In this document: positions 7,516 to 16,073 of the stretch, piece by piece
How the letters are laid out: each line of letters starts with the position of its first letter
Numbering within the stretch: position 1 is the stretch's first letter
Assembly: GCF_001425165.1 (NCBI RefSeq)
Contig: NZ_LMDU01000014.1
Location: 441,056 to 505,055, forward strand
Direction of reading: 5' to 3'
DNA: 64,000 nt
Source: Pelomonas sp. Root405
Lineage (GTDB): Bacteria > Pseudomonadota > Gammaproteobacteria > Burkholderiales > Burkholderiaceae_C
Position numbers and translations under genes: made by a program
The notes under the pieces: generated by a model
Seen by the model: only the letters and a program-made list of their open reading frames with translations
Told to the model about the DNA's origin: nothing
Databases searched by the model: none

Positions 7516-8681
7516 GAGCCGCGAACGTCCAGGGTGATTTCGGTGAAGCTGGGCTCGTCGCCCGCTTTCTCTTCCTTGCGCGGCGCGTTGGTCAGGCGCG
7601 AGCCCGGCGCCTCGTTCTGCAGCCGCCACAGCAGATTGGTCGGCGAGTCGGCGAAGGCCAGGCCTTCCTCGCGGGTGATGACGCCGTCGGTAATGAGCTT
7701 GGCGAAGTGTTCTTCGTAGGTCTGCGATCCCTCGGCGATGGACTTCTCCATCGCCTCCTTCACACCGGCGAAGTCGCCTTGCTCGATGAGCTCGGACACC
7801 AGCTTGGTATTCAAGAGGATCTCGATGACAGGCACGCGGCCGCCGGCGGTGGCGCGCACCAGGCGCTGCGAGACGACCGCCTTAAGACCGGCCGCCAGGT
7901 CGTTCAGCAGCGCCGGCCGCGACTCCGGCGTGTAGAAGGACAGGATGCGGTTCAGCGCGTGATAGGTGTTGTTGCCGTGCAGCGTGGCCAGCACGAGGTG
8001 GCCCGACAGCGCATAGCTGATGGCCGCCGTCATGGTGTCGCGGTCGCGGATCTCACCGATCAGGATGCAGTCGGGCGCCTGGCGCAGCGCGTTCTTCAAC
8101 GCGACCTGCAACGACGCGGTGTCGCGGCCGATCTCGCGCTGGTTGACCACCGAGCGCTTGTTGCTGAAGAGGTATTCGATCGGGTCCTCGATGGTGAGGA
8201 TGTGCCCGGTCATCGTCTGGTTGCGCAGCTCCAGCATGGAGGCCAGCGTCGTGCTCTTGCCGGTGCCGGTCGCGCCCACCATCAAGATGAGGCCGCGCTT
8301 CTCCTTGATCATGCCGCCGAGCACGAGGGGAAGTTGCAGGCTCTCCAGCGTCGGGATGTCGTGCGGGATGTGGCGGAACACGGCGGCAATCGAGCCGCGC
8401 TGTCGAAAGCCCGACAGGCGAAAGCTGCCGACGCCGCGCACCGACACGGCCATGTTGAGTTCGCCCGAGTTGTCAAGCTCGGCCAGCGATGTCGGGTCGA
8501 CGACCTCGGCGATCAGCTGGCGCGGTTGCGGCGGCGTCAGCAACTGGTCCGACAACTGCACGGTCTGGCCGTTGATGCGGATCAGCACCGGCATATTGGC
8601 CGACAGATAGCAGTCCGACGCCCCCTTGTCGGCCATCAGCCGCAGGATGCGTTCCATGTTGCCGGCGGCTGGGCTGCTCAT
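7512..8681 (-). CDS. pilU: PilU, type IV pilus retraction ATPase (PilT/PilU family)
   Basis: A cytoplasmic hexameric motor ATPase that assists PilT-driven retraction of type IVa pili. Visible motifs are Walker A GATGTGKSTTLA, the Asp box IEDPIEYLF, the Walker B/His box region (CILIGEIRD, SGHLVLATLHGNNTYHALNRI) and a C-terminal acidic segment. Length is 389 aa, typical of PilU rather than the shorter PilT. The start at 8681 gives MSSPAAGNMERIL; the internal Met9 is an alternative. No pilT is next to it in this window, although pilT-pilU pairs are common. The MSHA-type locus at the other end of the window is a separate pilus system. Confidence 0.9.
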   Translation of the reverse strand: MSSPAAGNMERILRLMADKGASDCYLSANMPVLIRINGQTVQLSDQLLTPPQPRQLIAEVVDPTSLAELDNSGELNMAVSVRGVGSFRLSGFRQRGSIAAVFRHIPHDIPTLESLQLPLVLGGMIKEKRGLILMVGATGTGKSTTLASMLELRNQTMTGHILTIEDPIEYLFSNKRSVVNQREIGRDTASLQVALKNALRQAPDCILIGEIRDRDTMTAAISYALSGHLVLATLHGNNTYHALNRILSFYTPESRPALLNDLAAGLKAVVSQRLVRATAGGRVPVIEILLNTKLVSELIEQGDFAGVKEAMEKSIAEGSQTYEEHFAKLITDGVITREEGLAFADSPTNLLWRLQNEAPGSRLTNAPRKEEKAGDEPSFTEITLDVRGS

Positions 8682-8683
8682 GA

Positions 8684-9508
8684 TCAGGCGCGCAGCAGTT
8701 CGTTGATGCTGGTCTTGGAGCGCGTCTGGGCGTCGACGCGCTTCACGATGATGGCCGCATACAACGAGTAGCGGCCGCCATCCTTGGGCAGGCTGCCCGA
8801 GATGACGACGGAGCCGGCCGGGATGCGGCCGTAGCTGACGGTGTCGGTCGCGCGGTCGTAGATGGGCGTGCTCTGGCCGATATAGACGCCCATCGAGATG
8901 ACCGAGTTCTCTTCGACGATGACGCCTTCGACCACCTCGGAGCGGGCGCCGATGAAGCAGTTGTCTTCGATGATGGTCGGGTTGGCCTGCAGCGGCTCCA
9001 GCACGCCGCCGATGCCGACGCCGCCGGAGAGGTGCACGTTCTTGCCGATCTGCGCGCAGGAGCCGACGGTGGCCCAGGTGTCGACCATGGCGCCTTCGTC
9101 CACATAGGCGCCGATGTTCACGTAGCTGGGCATCAGCACCACGTTCTTCGCCTGGAAGCTGCCGCGGCGGGCGACGGCCGGGGGCACGATGCGCACGCCG
9201 CTGGCGCGCAGCTGTTCGTCGCTCCAGCCGGCGTACTTGGTGGGCACCTTGTCGAAGAAGGTCAGTTCCTTGTCACCCATGATGCGGTTGTCGTTCAGGC
9301 GGAACGACAGCAGCACGGCCTTCTTGACCCACTGGTTCACCGTCCACTGGCCGACGCTTTCACGCGTGGCCACACGCAGGCGGCCGGCATCCAGTTCGGC
9401 AATCACATGCTCGACGGCCTGGCGCAGATCGGGCGAGTTGGTGGGGTCCAGCGCGGCGCGGTTGTCCCAGGCGAGGTCGATCAGGCTTTGCAGTTCGGCG
9501 GTGTTCAT
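8684..9508 (-). CDS. dapD: DapD, tetrahydrodipicolinate N-succinyltransferase
   Basis: DapD transfers succinyl from succinyl-CoA to tetrahydrodipicolinate in the lysine and peptidoglycan precursor pathway. The 274-aa length is standard. The C-terminal half shows left-handed beta-helix hexapeptides (for example [47 protein letters not shown]). The start overlaps the end of dapC by 4 nt (ATGA), and pilU starts 2 nt beyond its stop. dapC-dapD therefore form one translationally coupled unit with two consecutive-type steps of the succinylase branch. Confidence 0.96.
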   Translation of the reverse strand: MNTAELQSLIDLAWDNRAALDPTNSPDLRQAVEHVIAELDAGRLRVATRESVGQWTVNQWVKKAVLLSFRLNDNRIMGDKELTFFDKVPTKYAGWSDEQLRASGVRIVPPAVARRGSFQAKNVVLMPSYVNIGAYVDEGAMVDTWATVGSCAQIGKNVHLSGGVGIGGVLEPLQANPTIIEDNCFIGARSEVVEGVIVEENSVISMGVYIGQSTPIYDRATDTVSYGRIPAGSVVISGSLPKDGGRYSLYAAIIVKRVDAQTRSKTSINELLRA

Positions 9509-10707
9509 GGGCGAGCTTGAGGAGATTTCGTGAAGGAGACGATGCGGCGGGCGGCGTCAAGGCATTCGGCCTCGTCGGCCACCAGGGCCAGCCTGATGCG
9601 CCCGGCGCCGGGGTTGCTGCCGTGGGCGGTGCGGGCCAGCAGGCTGCCCGGCAGGACGGCCAGATTGTATTGAGCGAGCAAGCCTTGGGCGAAGGCAATG
9701 TCGTCGCCGCCAGGGATGCTCGCCCACAGGTAGAAGCCGGCGTCCGGCAGGGCCACGTCCAAGACGTCGGCCAGCAATGGCGTCACCTCGGCAAACTTCT
9801 GGCGGTAGCGCGCCCGGTTCTCAACGACATGGGCCTCGTCGCCCCATGCGGCGATGCTGGCGGCCTGCACCAGCGGGCTCATCGCGCTGCCGTGATAGGT
9901 GCGGTAGAGCAGGAACTTCTTCAGCAGGGCGGCGTCGCCGGCCACGAATCCCGAGCGCAGGCCGGGCACGTTGGAACGCTTGGACAGCGAGGTGAAGGCG
10001 ATCAGGTTCTTGAAGTCGCCGCGGCCCAGCGTGGCGGCGGCTTCCAGGCCACCGAGCGGCGCTTCGTCACGGAAATAGATCTCCGAGTAGCACTCGTCCG
10101 ACGCGATGACGAAGCCATGGCGGTCGCTCAGCTCGAACAGCGCCTGCCATTCCGACAGCGGCATCACCGCGCCACTCGGGTTGCCGGGCGAGCAGACGTA
10201 GATCAGCTGGGTACCTGCCCAGGTGGCATCGTCGATCTGGCGCCAGTCCACCGCGAAGTTGCGTGCTGGGTCCGAATTGGCAAAGGCCACCTGCGCCCCG
10301 GCCAGCAAGGCCGCGCCTTCGTAGATTTGATAGAAGGGGTTGGGGCAGACAACCGTGGCGCCGACGCGACTCGCGTCGACCACCGTTTGTGCAATGGCGA
10401 ACAGCGCCTCGCGCGAGCCGTTGACCGGCAGCACCTGGGTCAGCGGGTCCAGCGTCAGCCCGTAGCGCCGCGAGATCCAGGCCGCGATGGCTTCGCGCAA
10501 GGCCGGCATGCCAGCGGTGGCCGGATAGCCCGACAGGCCCTTCATGGCGCCCTTGATGGCCTCTTCGATCAGTGCCGGCGCGGCGTGGCGCGGCTCGCCA
10601 ATCCCGAGCGAGATGGGCGCGAATCCGGCGTTGGGGGTGATGTCGGCGGTCAGCGCCTTCAAGCGCTCGAACGGGTAGGGCTGCAGCCGGTCCAGCAAGG
10701 GATTCAT
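9505..10707 (-). CDS. dapC: DapC, succinyldiaminopimelate transaminase
   Basis: A fold-type I PLP aminotransferase of 400 aa. With DapD it converts succinyl-amino-ketopimelate to succinyl-diaminopimelate. The PLP-lysine lies in [17 protein letters not shown]. Cofactor and substrate residues are visible in [22 protein letters not shown] and the C-terminal RIRLALV. The N-terminal [20 protein letters not shown] is the usual DapC start in Burkholderiales. The stop overlaps dapD by 4 nt. It is 85 bp downstream of queF, and nothing recognisable lies in that gap. Confidence 0.94.
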   Translation of the reverse strand: MNPLLDRLQPYPFERLKALTADITPNAGFAPISLGIGEPRHAAPALIEEAIKGAMKGLSGYPATAGMPALREAIAAWISRRYGLTLDPLTQVLPVNGSREALFAIAQTVVDASRVGATVVCPNPFYQIYEGAALLAGAQVAFANSDPARNFAVDWRQIDDATWAGTQLIYVCSPGNPSGAVMPLSEWQALFELSDRHGFVIASDECYSEIYFRDEAPLGGLEAAATLGRGDFKNLIAFTSLSKRSNVPGLRSGFVAGDAALLKKFLLYRTYHGSAMSPLVQAASIAAWGDEAHVVENRARYRQKFAEVTPLLADVLDVALPDAGFYLWASIPGGDDIAFAQGLLAQYNLAVLPGSLLARTAHGSNPGAGRIRLALVADEAECLDAARRIVSFTKSPQARP

Positions 10708-10792
10708 GTCTGCCCCTCGCCAGCGGCGTACCGCTGTCGCTCCCCCGAGGGGATGCGTGCCGGCTTGGGAGCGGCCCGGTGCTCGTCACGCT

Positions 10793-11284
10793 TCATCCCA
10801 ACATCCCCGACTCGAAGCCATGCGCCGGCAGGTCCACGCGCGGCGCCGGCGTCCAGCCGGCCTTGCGGTGCTCGACCACCACATTGGTGTAGATGCCGCC
10901 CCGCACATACCACTTGGCCGTGATGCGGATGAAGCGCGGGTCGGTGACCTTGATGATGTCGTCGAGGATGGTGTTGGTGACCTTCTCGTGAAAGGCGCCC
11001 TCGTTGCGGTAGCTCCAGAAGTACATCTTCAGGCTCTTGAGCTCGACGCAGAGCTCGTCCGCAATCATGTCGATGGTGAAGTGGGCGAAGTCGGGCTGGC
11101 CAGTCAGCGGGCAGTGGCAGGTGAACTCCGGCACCTGGAACTGGATGACGTAGTCGCGCTCGGGGTTCGGGTTCGGAAAGACCAGGATGTCCTTGCTCGG
11201 CTTGGTCGGCGGGTTCTTGGGCACCTCGCGCATCTTGGGTTTCTTCTTGGCGGCGGGCGCGGGGGCGGACTTCTTGGTAGCCAT
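10793..11284 (-). CDS. queF: QueF, NADPH-dependent 7-cyano-7-deazaguanine reductase (short type)
   Basis: QueF reduces preQ0 to preQ1 in queuosine biosynthesis. The family sequence PEFTCHCPLTGQPDFAHF holds the catalytic Cys58 and Asp65, and the QueF motif ELKSLKMYFWSY binds NADPH. The protein is the short unimodular type (163 aa), with an N-terminal Lys/Ala/Pro-rich extension of about 30 residues. No other queuosine gene is nearby. It is divergent from smc across a 108-bp region, in which I see no preQ1 riboswitch. Confidence 0.95.
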   Translation of the reverse strand: MATKKSAPAPAAKKKPKMREVPKNPPTKPSKDILVFPNPNPERDYVIQFQVPEFTCHCPLTGQPDFAHFTIDMIADELCVELKSLKMYFWSYRNEGAFHEKVTNTILDDIIKVTDPRFIRITAKWYVRGGIYTNVVVEHRKAGWTPAPRVDLPAHGFESGMLG

Positions 11285-11314
11285 GGTGACGGGTCTATCT
11301 GGGAGGGGGCGAAT

Positions 11315-11361
11315 GCTATCATCCGGCCCCGTCGAAGCGCCCTTTAAAGGCGCTTTTCTTT
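11315..11361 (+). promoter_or_regulatory. smc promoter (extended -10) with a terminator-like hairpin at the 5' end of the transcript
   Basis: TGCTATCAT (11314-11322) is an extended -10. Transcription would start near 11329. It would run almost at once into AAGCGCC-CTTTAAA-GGCGCTT (11335-11355) followed by TTCTTT. This could protect the 5' end, attenuate smc, or make a very short RNA. The smc start codon is 31 nt after the T-run. Confidence 0.6.
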
Positions 11362-11392
11362 AGCCAAATCAAGGGCTTACGAACCTTCCTCC

Positions 11393-14300
11393 ATGCGGCT
11401 GAACTCGATCAAGCTCGCCGGCTTCAAGTCCTTTGCCGAACCCACGACCTTCCAGCTGCCCGGGCAGCTTGTCGGCGTCGTCGGCCCCAACGGCTGCGGC
11501 AAGTCCAACATCATGGATGCGGTGCGCTGGGTGCTGGGCGAGAGCAAGGCCAGCGAGCTGCGCGGCGAGTCCATGCAGGACGTCATCTTCAACGGCAGCG
11601 GCAACCGCAAGCCGGCGGGGCGCTCCAGCGTGGAGCTGGTGTTCGACAACCAATCGGCCCGTGCCGGCGGCCCCTGGAACCAGTTCACCGAGATCGCCGT
11701 CAAGCGCGTGCTGACGCGCGACGGCACCAGCAGCTACTTCATCAACAACCAGCCGGTGCGCCGCCGTGACGTGCAGGACGTGTTTCTGGGCACGGGCCTG
11801 GGGCCGAGGGCCTACGCCATCATCGGCCAGGGCACCATCTCGCGCATCATCGAGAGCAAGCCCGAGGAGCTGCGCCTGTTCCTGGAGGAAGCGGCCGGCG
11901 TGTCCAAGTACAAGGAACGCCGCCGCGAGACCGAGAACCGGCTCAAGGACACGCGCGAGAACCTGACCCGCGTCGACGACATCCTGCGCGAGCTGAACGC
12001 CAACCTCGAGAAGCTGGAGCGTCAGGCGGAGGTGGCGGCAACGTATCGCGACCTGCAGGACAGCGGCACGCTGAAGCTGCACCAGCTGTGGTTCCTGAAG
12101 CTGCGCGACGCCGGCAATGAAGCGACGCGCGTGAAGGCGGCGCATGCCGAGGCGCTGAACGCGCTGGAATCGCGCACGGCCGAGCTGCGCGCCGTCGAAG
12201 CCGAGCTGGAGGAGGTGCGTCAGCAGCACTACGCCGCCGGCGACGAGTTGCACGCTTCACAAGGCCGTTATGCCGAAGCGCAACTGGAAGTGAGCCGGCT
12301 GGAGGAACGCATCCGCTTCGTCGTCGAGAGCCGCAACCGCGCCCAGGCGCGCCTGGCCGAACTGCACGCGCAGGACGGCCAGTGGCGCGAGCGTGTCGAG
12401 CAGGCCAAGGCCGAGCTCGAAGGCATTGCCGAGCAGATTGCCGGTGCCGACGAGCAGAGCGAGATCCTCGCCGCCCAGGCCGAGGAGCAGCAGGGCCAAC
12501 TGCCGGTGGTCGAGGATGCCTTGCGGGCAGCGCAGGCCCGTGCGAACGAGCAGCGCACGCTGGTCACCCAGGTCCAGCAGCAGATCCAGGTGCTGGCCGC
12601 CGAGAGCCGCAGCGTGGACGAGCAGGCGAGGGCGCTGCGCCAGCGCGAGGACCGGCTCACGGCCGAATCGCGCGCCCTCGGTGCGCCCGACCACGAGGCG
12701 CTTGAATCGCTGCGCGAGCGTGCCGCCGCCGCGGACGAGGCGCGTGATCTGTCCGATGCGCGTCTTCAGGAGCTGGCCGAGCAGCTGCCCCAACTTGAAG
12801 AGCAGCGCCGCACTGCCCAGCAGGACGCCAACGCCCAGCTCGCCAGGCAGTCGGAACTGACCGCCCGCCTGGAAGCCCTGAAGGCGCTGCAGGAGAAGGT
12901 GCAGACCGAGGGCAAGCTCAAGCCTTGGCTGGCCAAGCATGGGCTGGACGGCCTGCAAGGTCTGTGGACCAAGCTGCACATCGAACACGGCTGGGAGAAC
13001 GCGCTCGAAGCCGCCCTTCGCGAGCGCATGGGTGCGCTCAGCGTCGGCCGGCTGGACACGGTGCGCGCCTTCGAGGCGGACGCGCCGCCGGCTCGCCTGG
13101 CCTTCTATTCGACGCCGCCCGGCGCGATTGCCAACACGCACGAGACGCTGCCCAAACTCAGCGCGCTGCTGCGTCTCAACGACGCCGGTTTGAGCGCGCT
13201 GCTGAACGACTGGCTGGAAGGCGTCTATACCGCGCCGACGCTGGACGACGCGCTCGCCGCGCGCGGCAAGCTGACGCATGGCGAGCTGATCCTGACGCCA
13301 GCCGGCCACGCGGTCGGCCAGTTCTCGGTGACCTTTTACGCGCCCGATTCCGAGCAGGCCGGGCTGCTGGCCCGCGCGCAGGAGATCGAGCAGCTGACGA
13401 CGGCCCAGCGCGCGCAGAACCTGATCGCCGATGAGGCCCGCCTGTCGCTGAGCCGCATCGAGCACCAGTTCAACGACGCCAACGGGCGACTCACGACGCT
13501 GCGCCGCGAAGCCAGCGAGGCGCAGACGCGCGCCCACCAGATCCATGTCGAGCTGCTGCGCCTGTCGCAACAGGCCGAAGCCAGCCAGCAGCGCCGCAGC
13601 GCGCTCGATGCGGAGCTGGCCGAGATCGCCGCGCAGCAGGAAGGCCTGCAGGAGCGTCGTGCGGTGGGCGAGGCGCGCTTCGAGGAACTCGACATCCAGC
13701 TTGGCGACGCCCAGCAGCGCCACGCCGAGTTGGAAGACGGCACCATCGCCGCTGAACGCAAGCTGTCCGACGCCCGCGAGCAACTGCGCGCGCTGGAGCG
13801 TCGTGCCCAGGAGGCTCGCTTTGCCACGCAGACGCTGGCCGCCCGCCGCGGCGAGCTGCAGCGCGGCATCGAGACGGCCGAGGCGCAGATCGCCACCGTC
13901 GCCACCTCCGCCGCCAACCTGCAGGCCGAGCTGGACACGCTGAACGATGCCGCGGCCCAGGCCGGGCTGCAGGATGCGCTGGCCATCAAGGTCGAGCGTG
14001 AGGGCCAGTTGGCTGCCGTGCGCGCCGGCTACGACGACCTGTCGTTGCGCCTGCGCAAGGCGGACGAGCAGCGCATGACGTTCGAGCGCAGCATGGATCC
14101 GCTGCGCGAGGCCATCACCAAGCTGCAGCTGGAAGAGCAGGCCGCCCAGCTGGGCGGCGCGCAATACCGCGAGCAGCTCGAAGCCGCGGCCGTCGACCTG
14201 GAAGTTCTGGCCAAGTCCATCGAGGACGGCGCCGTCAAGCTCTACGGCCTGCAGGGCGAGATCGACCGCATCAACCGCGAGATCGCTGCTCTCGGCGCCG

Positions 14301-14905
14301 TCAACCTCGCGGCGCTCGACGAGCTGACCACCGCCCGCGAGCGCAAGACCTTCCTCGACTCGCAGTGCGCCGACCTCAACTCGGCCATCAAGACGCTGGA
14401 AGACGCGATCCACAAGATCGACCTGGAGACGCGCGACCTGCTCGGCTCGACCTTCAACCAGGTCAACGACCACTTCGGCCGCATGTTCCCGGAGCTGTTC
14501 GGCGGCGGCGAGGCGCGCCTCGTCATGACCGGCGACGAAATCCTGGACGCCGGCGTGCAGGTGCTGGCCCAGCCGCCGGGCAAGAAGAACAGCACCATCC
14601 ACCTGCTGTCGGGTGGTGAAAAGGCGCTGACGGCGATTGCCCTCGTGTTCGCGATCTTCCAGCTCAACCCCGCGCCCTTCTGCCTGCTCGACGAAGTGGA
14701 CGCGCCGCTGGATGACGCCAACACCGAGCGTTATGCGCGCCTGGTCACCAAGATGAGCGCCGGCACGCAATTCCTCTTCATCTCGCACAACAAGATTGCG
14801 ATGGAAATGGCTGAACAACTGATTGGCGTGACCATGCAGGAGCAGGGCGTGTCGCGCATCGTCGCCGTCGACATGGACAAGGCGCTGGCCCTGGCTGAAG
14901 CATGA
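11393..14905 (+). CDS. smc: Smc, chromosome segregation/condensin ATPase
   Basis: The SMC subunit of bacterial condensin, 1170 aa. The N-terminal Walker A is GPNGCGKSNIMDAVRWVLGE. Two very long Ala/Glu/Gln/Arg-rich coiled coils flank a hinge around residues 500-660. The C-terminal head has LLSGGEKALTAIALVFAIF and Walker B CLLDEVDAPLDDANT. The start ATG at 11393 gives the canonical MRLNSIKLAGFKSFAEPT. The stop overlaps zipA by 4 nt (ATGA). smc, zipA and ligA are usually adjacent in Betaproteobacteria, but here ligA is 7 kb away. Confidence 0.98.
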   Translation: MRLNSIKLAGFKSFAEPTTFQLPGQLVGVVGPNGCGKSNIMDAVRWVLGESKASELRGESMQDVIFNGSGNRKPAGRSSVELVFDNQSARAGGPWNQFTEIAVKRVLTRDGTSSYFINNQPVRRRDVQDVFLGTGLGPRAYAIIGQGTISRIIESKPEELRLFLEEAAGVSKYKERRRETENRLKDTRENLTRVDDILRELNANLEKLERQAEVAATYRDLQDSGTLKLHQLWFLKLRDAGNEATRVKAAHAEALNALESRTAELRAVEAELEEVRQQHYAAGDELHASQGRYAEAQLEVSRLEERIRFVVESRNRAQARLAELHAQDGQWRERVEQAKAELEGIAEQIAGADEQSEILAAQAEEQQGQLPVVEDALRAAQARANEQRTLVTQVQQQIQVLAAESRSVDEQARALRQREDRLTAESRALGAPDHEALESLRERAAAADEARDLSDARLQELAEQLPQLEEQRRTAQQDANAQLARQSELTARLEALKALQEKVQTEGKLKPWLAKHGLDGLQGLWTKLHIEHGWENALEAALRERMGALSVGRLDTVRAFEADAPPARLAFYSTPPGAIANTHETLPKLSALLRLNDAGLSALLNDWLEGVYTAPTLDDALAARGKLTHGELILTPAGHAVGQFSVTFYAPDSEQAGLLARAQEIEQLTTAQRAQNLIADEARLSLSRIEHQFNDANGRLTTLRREASEAQTRAHQIHVELLRLSQQAEASQQRRSALDAELAEIAAQQEGLQERRAVGEARFEELDIQLGDAQQRHAELEDGTIAAERKLSDAREQLRALERRAQEARFATQTLAARRGELQRGIETAEAQIATVATSAANLQAELDTLNDAAAQAGLQDALAIKVEREGQLAAVRAGYDDLSLRLRKADEQRMTFERSMDPLREAITKLQLEEQAAQLGGAQYREQLEAAAVDLEVLAKSIEDGAVKLYGLQGEIDRINREIAALGAVNLAALDELTTARERKTFLDSQCADLNSAIKTLEDAIHKIDLETRDLLGSTFNQVNDHFGRMFPELFGGGEARLVMTGDEILDAGVQVLAQPPGKKNSTIHLLSGGEKALTAIALVFAIFQLNPAPFCLLDEVDAPLDDANTERYARLVTKMSAGTQFLFISHNKIAMEMAEQLIGVTMQEQGVSRIVAVDMDKALALAEA

Positions 14906-15945
14906 ACCTCTCGCTGACCGAACTTCTCGCCATTGCCGGCGGCCTCCTGCTGGCGGGCGTCATCGCCCACGGCGCCTGGGCAGCGCGCAAGGCCGGCCCC
15001 AAGCGGGCCTTGCCGCCGCCCGAGGAGCCGCATTTCGATGCGCCGCCGCTGTCGGCGGAAAGCGGCGGCGATGTCGAGCCGCTGGAGGTGACGCTGCCGG
15101 CCGTCGCCCGCCCGCGCCGGCCCTCGGCCCGCATCGACGCGCTGATCGACGCCATTGCAACCATCACCGTCGAGGCGCCTGTCTCCGGTGAGCTGGCCTT
15201 GCAGCACCAGCCCGGCAGCCGCCGCGCCGGTACCAAGCCGCTGCAGATCGAAGGCCTGAACGCGGGGACCGGTGACTGGGAACTGCCCGGGCCGGGCCAG
15301 CGCTACAGCGAATTCCAGGCCGGTCTGAAGATGGCCAACCGCAGCGGCGCCCTCAACGAGATCGAGTACTCGGAGTTCGTGCAGAAGATCCAGGCCTTTG
15401 CCGATGGCGTGGGCGGCTTCGTGCAGTTCCCCGACATGCTCGACGTCGTCGCCCGCGCCCGCGAGCTGGACCAATTCGCCGCCAGCCATGACGCGCAGCT
15501 CGCGCTGCTGCTGCGCGCCAAGGCTGCGGCCTGGACGCCCGGTTTCGTGCAGCAGGCCGCCGCCCGCCACGGCTTTGTGGCGGGCTCCCTGCCCGGCCGT
15601 CTCGTGATGCCGTCGGCAGAGGAAGGCGCGCCGCCGATCCTGACGCTGCAGTTCGACGCCCAGGCAGCGCTCGCCGAGGACCCCGAGGCGCAGTCGCTGC
15701 GCGAGCTGACACTGGCGCTCGACGTGCCGCAGACACCGGCCGAGGCCGAGCCCTTTGCAGCCTGGCAGGAGGCCGCCCGCGCGCTGGCGCGCGACCTGGA
15801 GGCCGATGTCTGCGACGACCGCGGCCAGGTGCTGGGCCTGCATGCGTTCGCGGCCATCGACGTGGAGCTGAAGAAGCTCTACGAGGCGCTGGTCGAGCGT
15901 GATCTTGCCGCCGGCTCGCCGGCGGCCCGCAGGTTGTTCAGCTGA
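14902..15945 (+). CDS. zipA: ZipA-type cell division protein (FtsZ-binding C-terminal domain)
   Basis: An inner-membrane protein that tethers FtsZ to the membrane. One N-terminal membrane segment (LLAIAGGLLLAGVIAHGAW) is followed by a charged/Pro-rich linker. The globular C-terminal half (roughly residues 190-345) corresponds to the ZipA FtsZ-binding domain (SQ-poor betaproteobacterial version, with GFVQFPDMLDVVARA and LHAFAAIDVELKKLYEAL). Length is 347 aa. Translation is coupled to smc by a 4-nt overlap. Identification rests on the topology and the smc-zipA synteny known in this group, since ZipA proteins diverge strongly in sequence. Confidence 0.82.
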   Translation: MNLSLTELLAIAGGLLLAGVIAHGAWAARKAGPKRALPPPEEPHFDAPPLSAESGGDVEPLEVTLPAVARPRRPSARIDALIDAIATITVEAPVSGELALQHQPGSRRAGTKPLQIEGLNAGTGDWELPGPGQRYSEFQAGLKMANRSGALNEIEYSEFVQKIQAFADGVGGFVQFPDMLDVVARARELDQFAASHDAQLALLLRAKAAAWTPGFVQQAAARHGFVAGSLPGRLVMPSAEEGAPPILTLQFDAQAALAEDPEAQSLRELTLALDVPQTPAEAEPFAAWQEAARALARDLEADVCDDRGQVLGLHAFAAIDVELKKLYEALVERDLAAGSPAARRLFS

Positions 15946-16073
15946 CGGACGTTCAGTGGTTCGCTGTCGTCGTGACATTGGCCGCGCAAACGGCGCGGTC
16001 TGACTGACTGCCCGCGGGGCGGCGGCAAGGCAAAGCTTCTAAAGTCTGCGGGTTACACGGCTCAACAAGCCTG

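Noticed and set aside
11285-11392. preQ1 riboswitch before queF
   Set aside because: I see no preQ1 aptamer core on the minus strand. The hairpin present is better explained as part of the smc leader.
12257-14818. 853-codon open frame on the minus strand of smc
   Set aside because: It mirrors the GC-rich coding pattern of smc, has no recognisable domain and lies opposite a clear gene.
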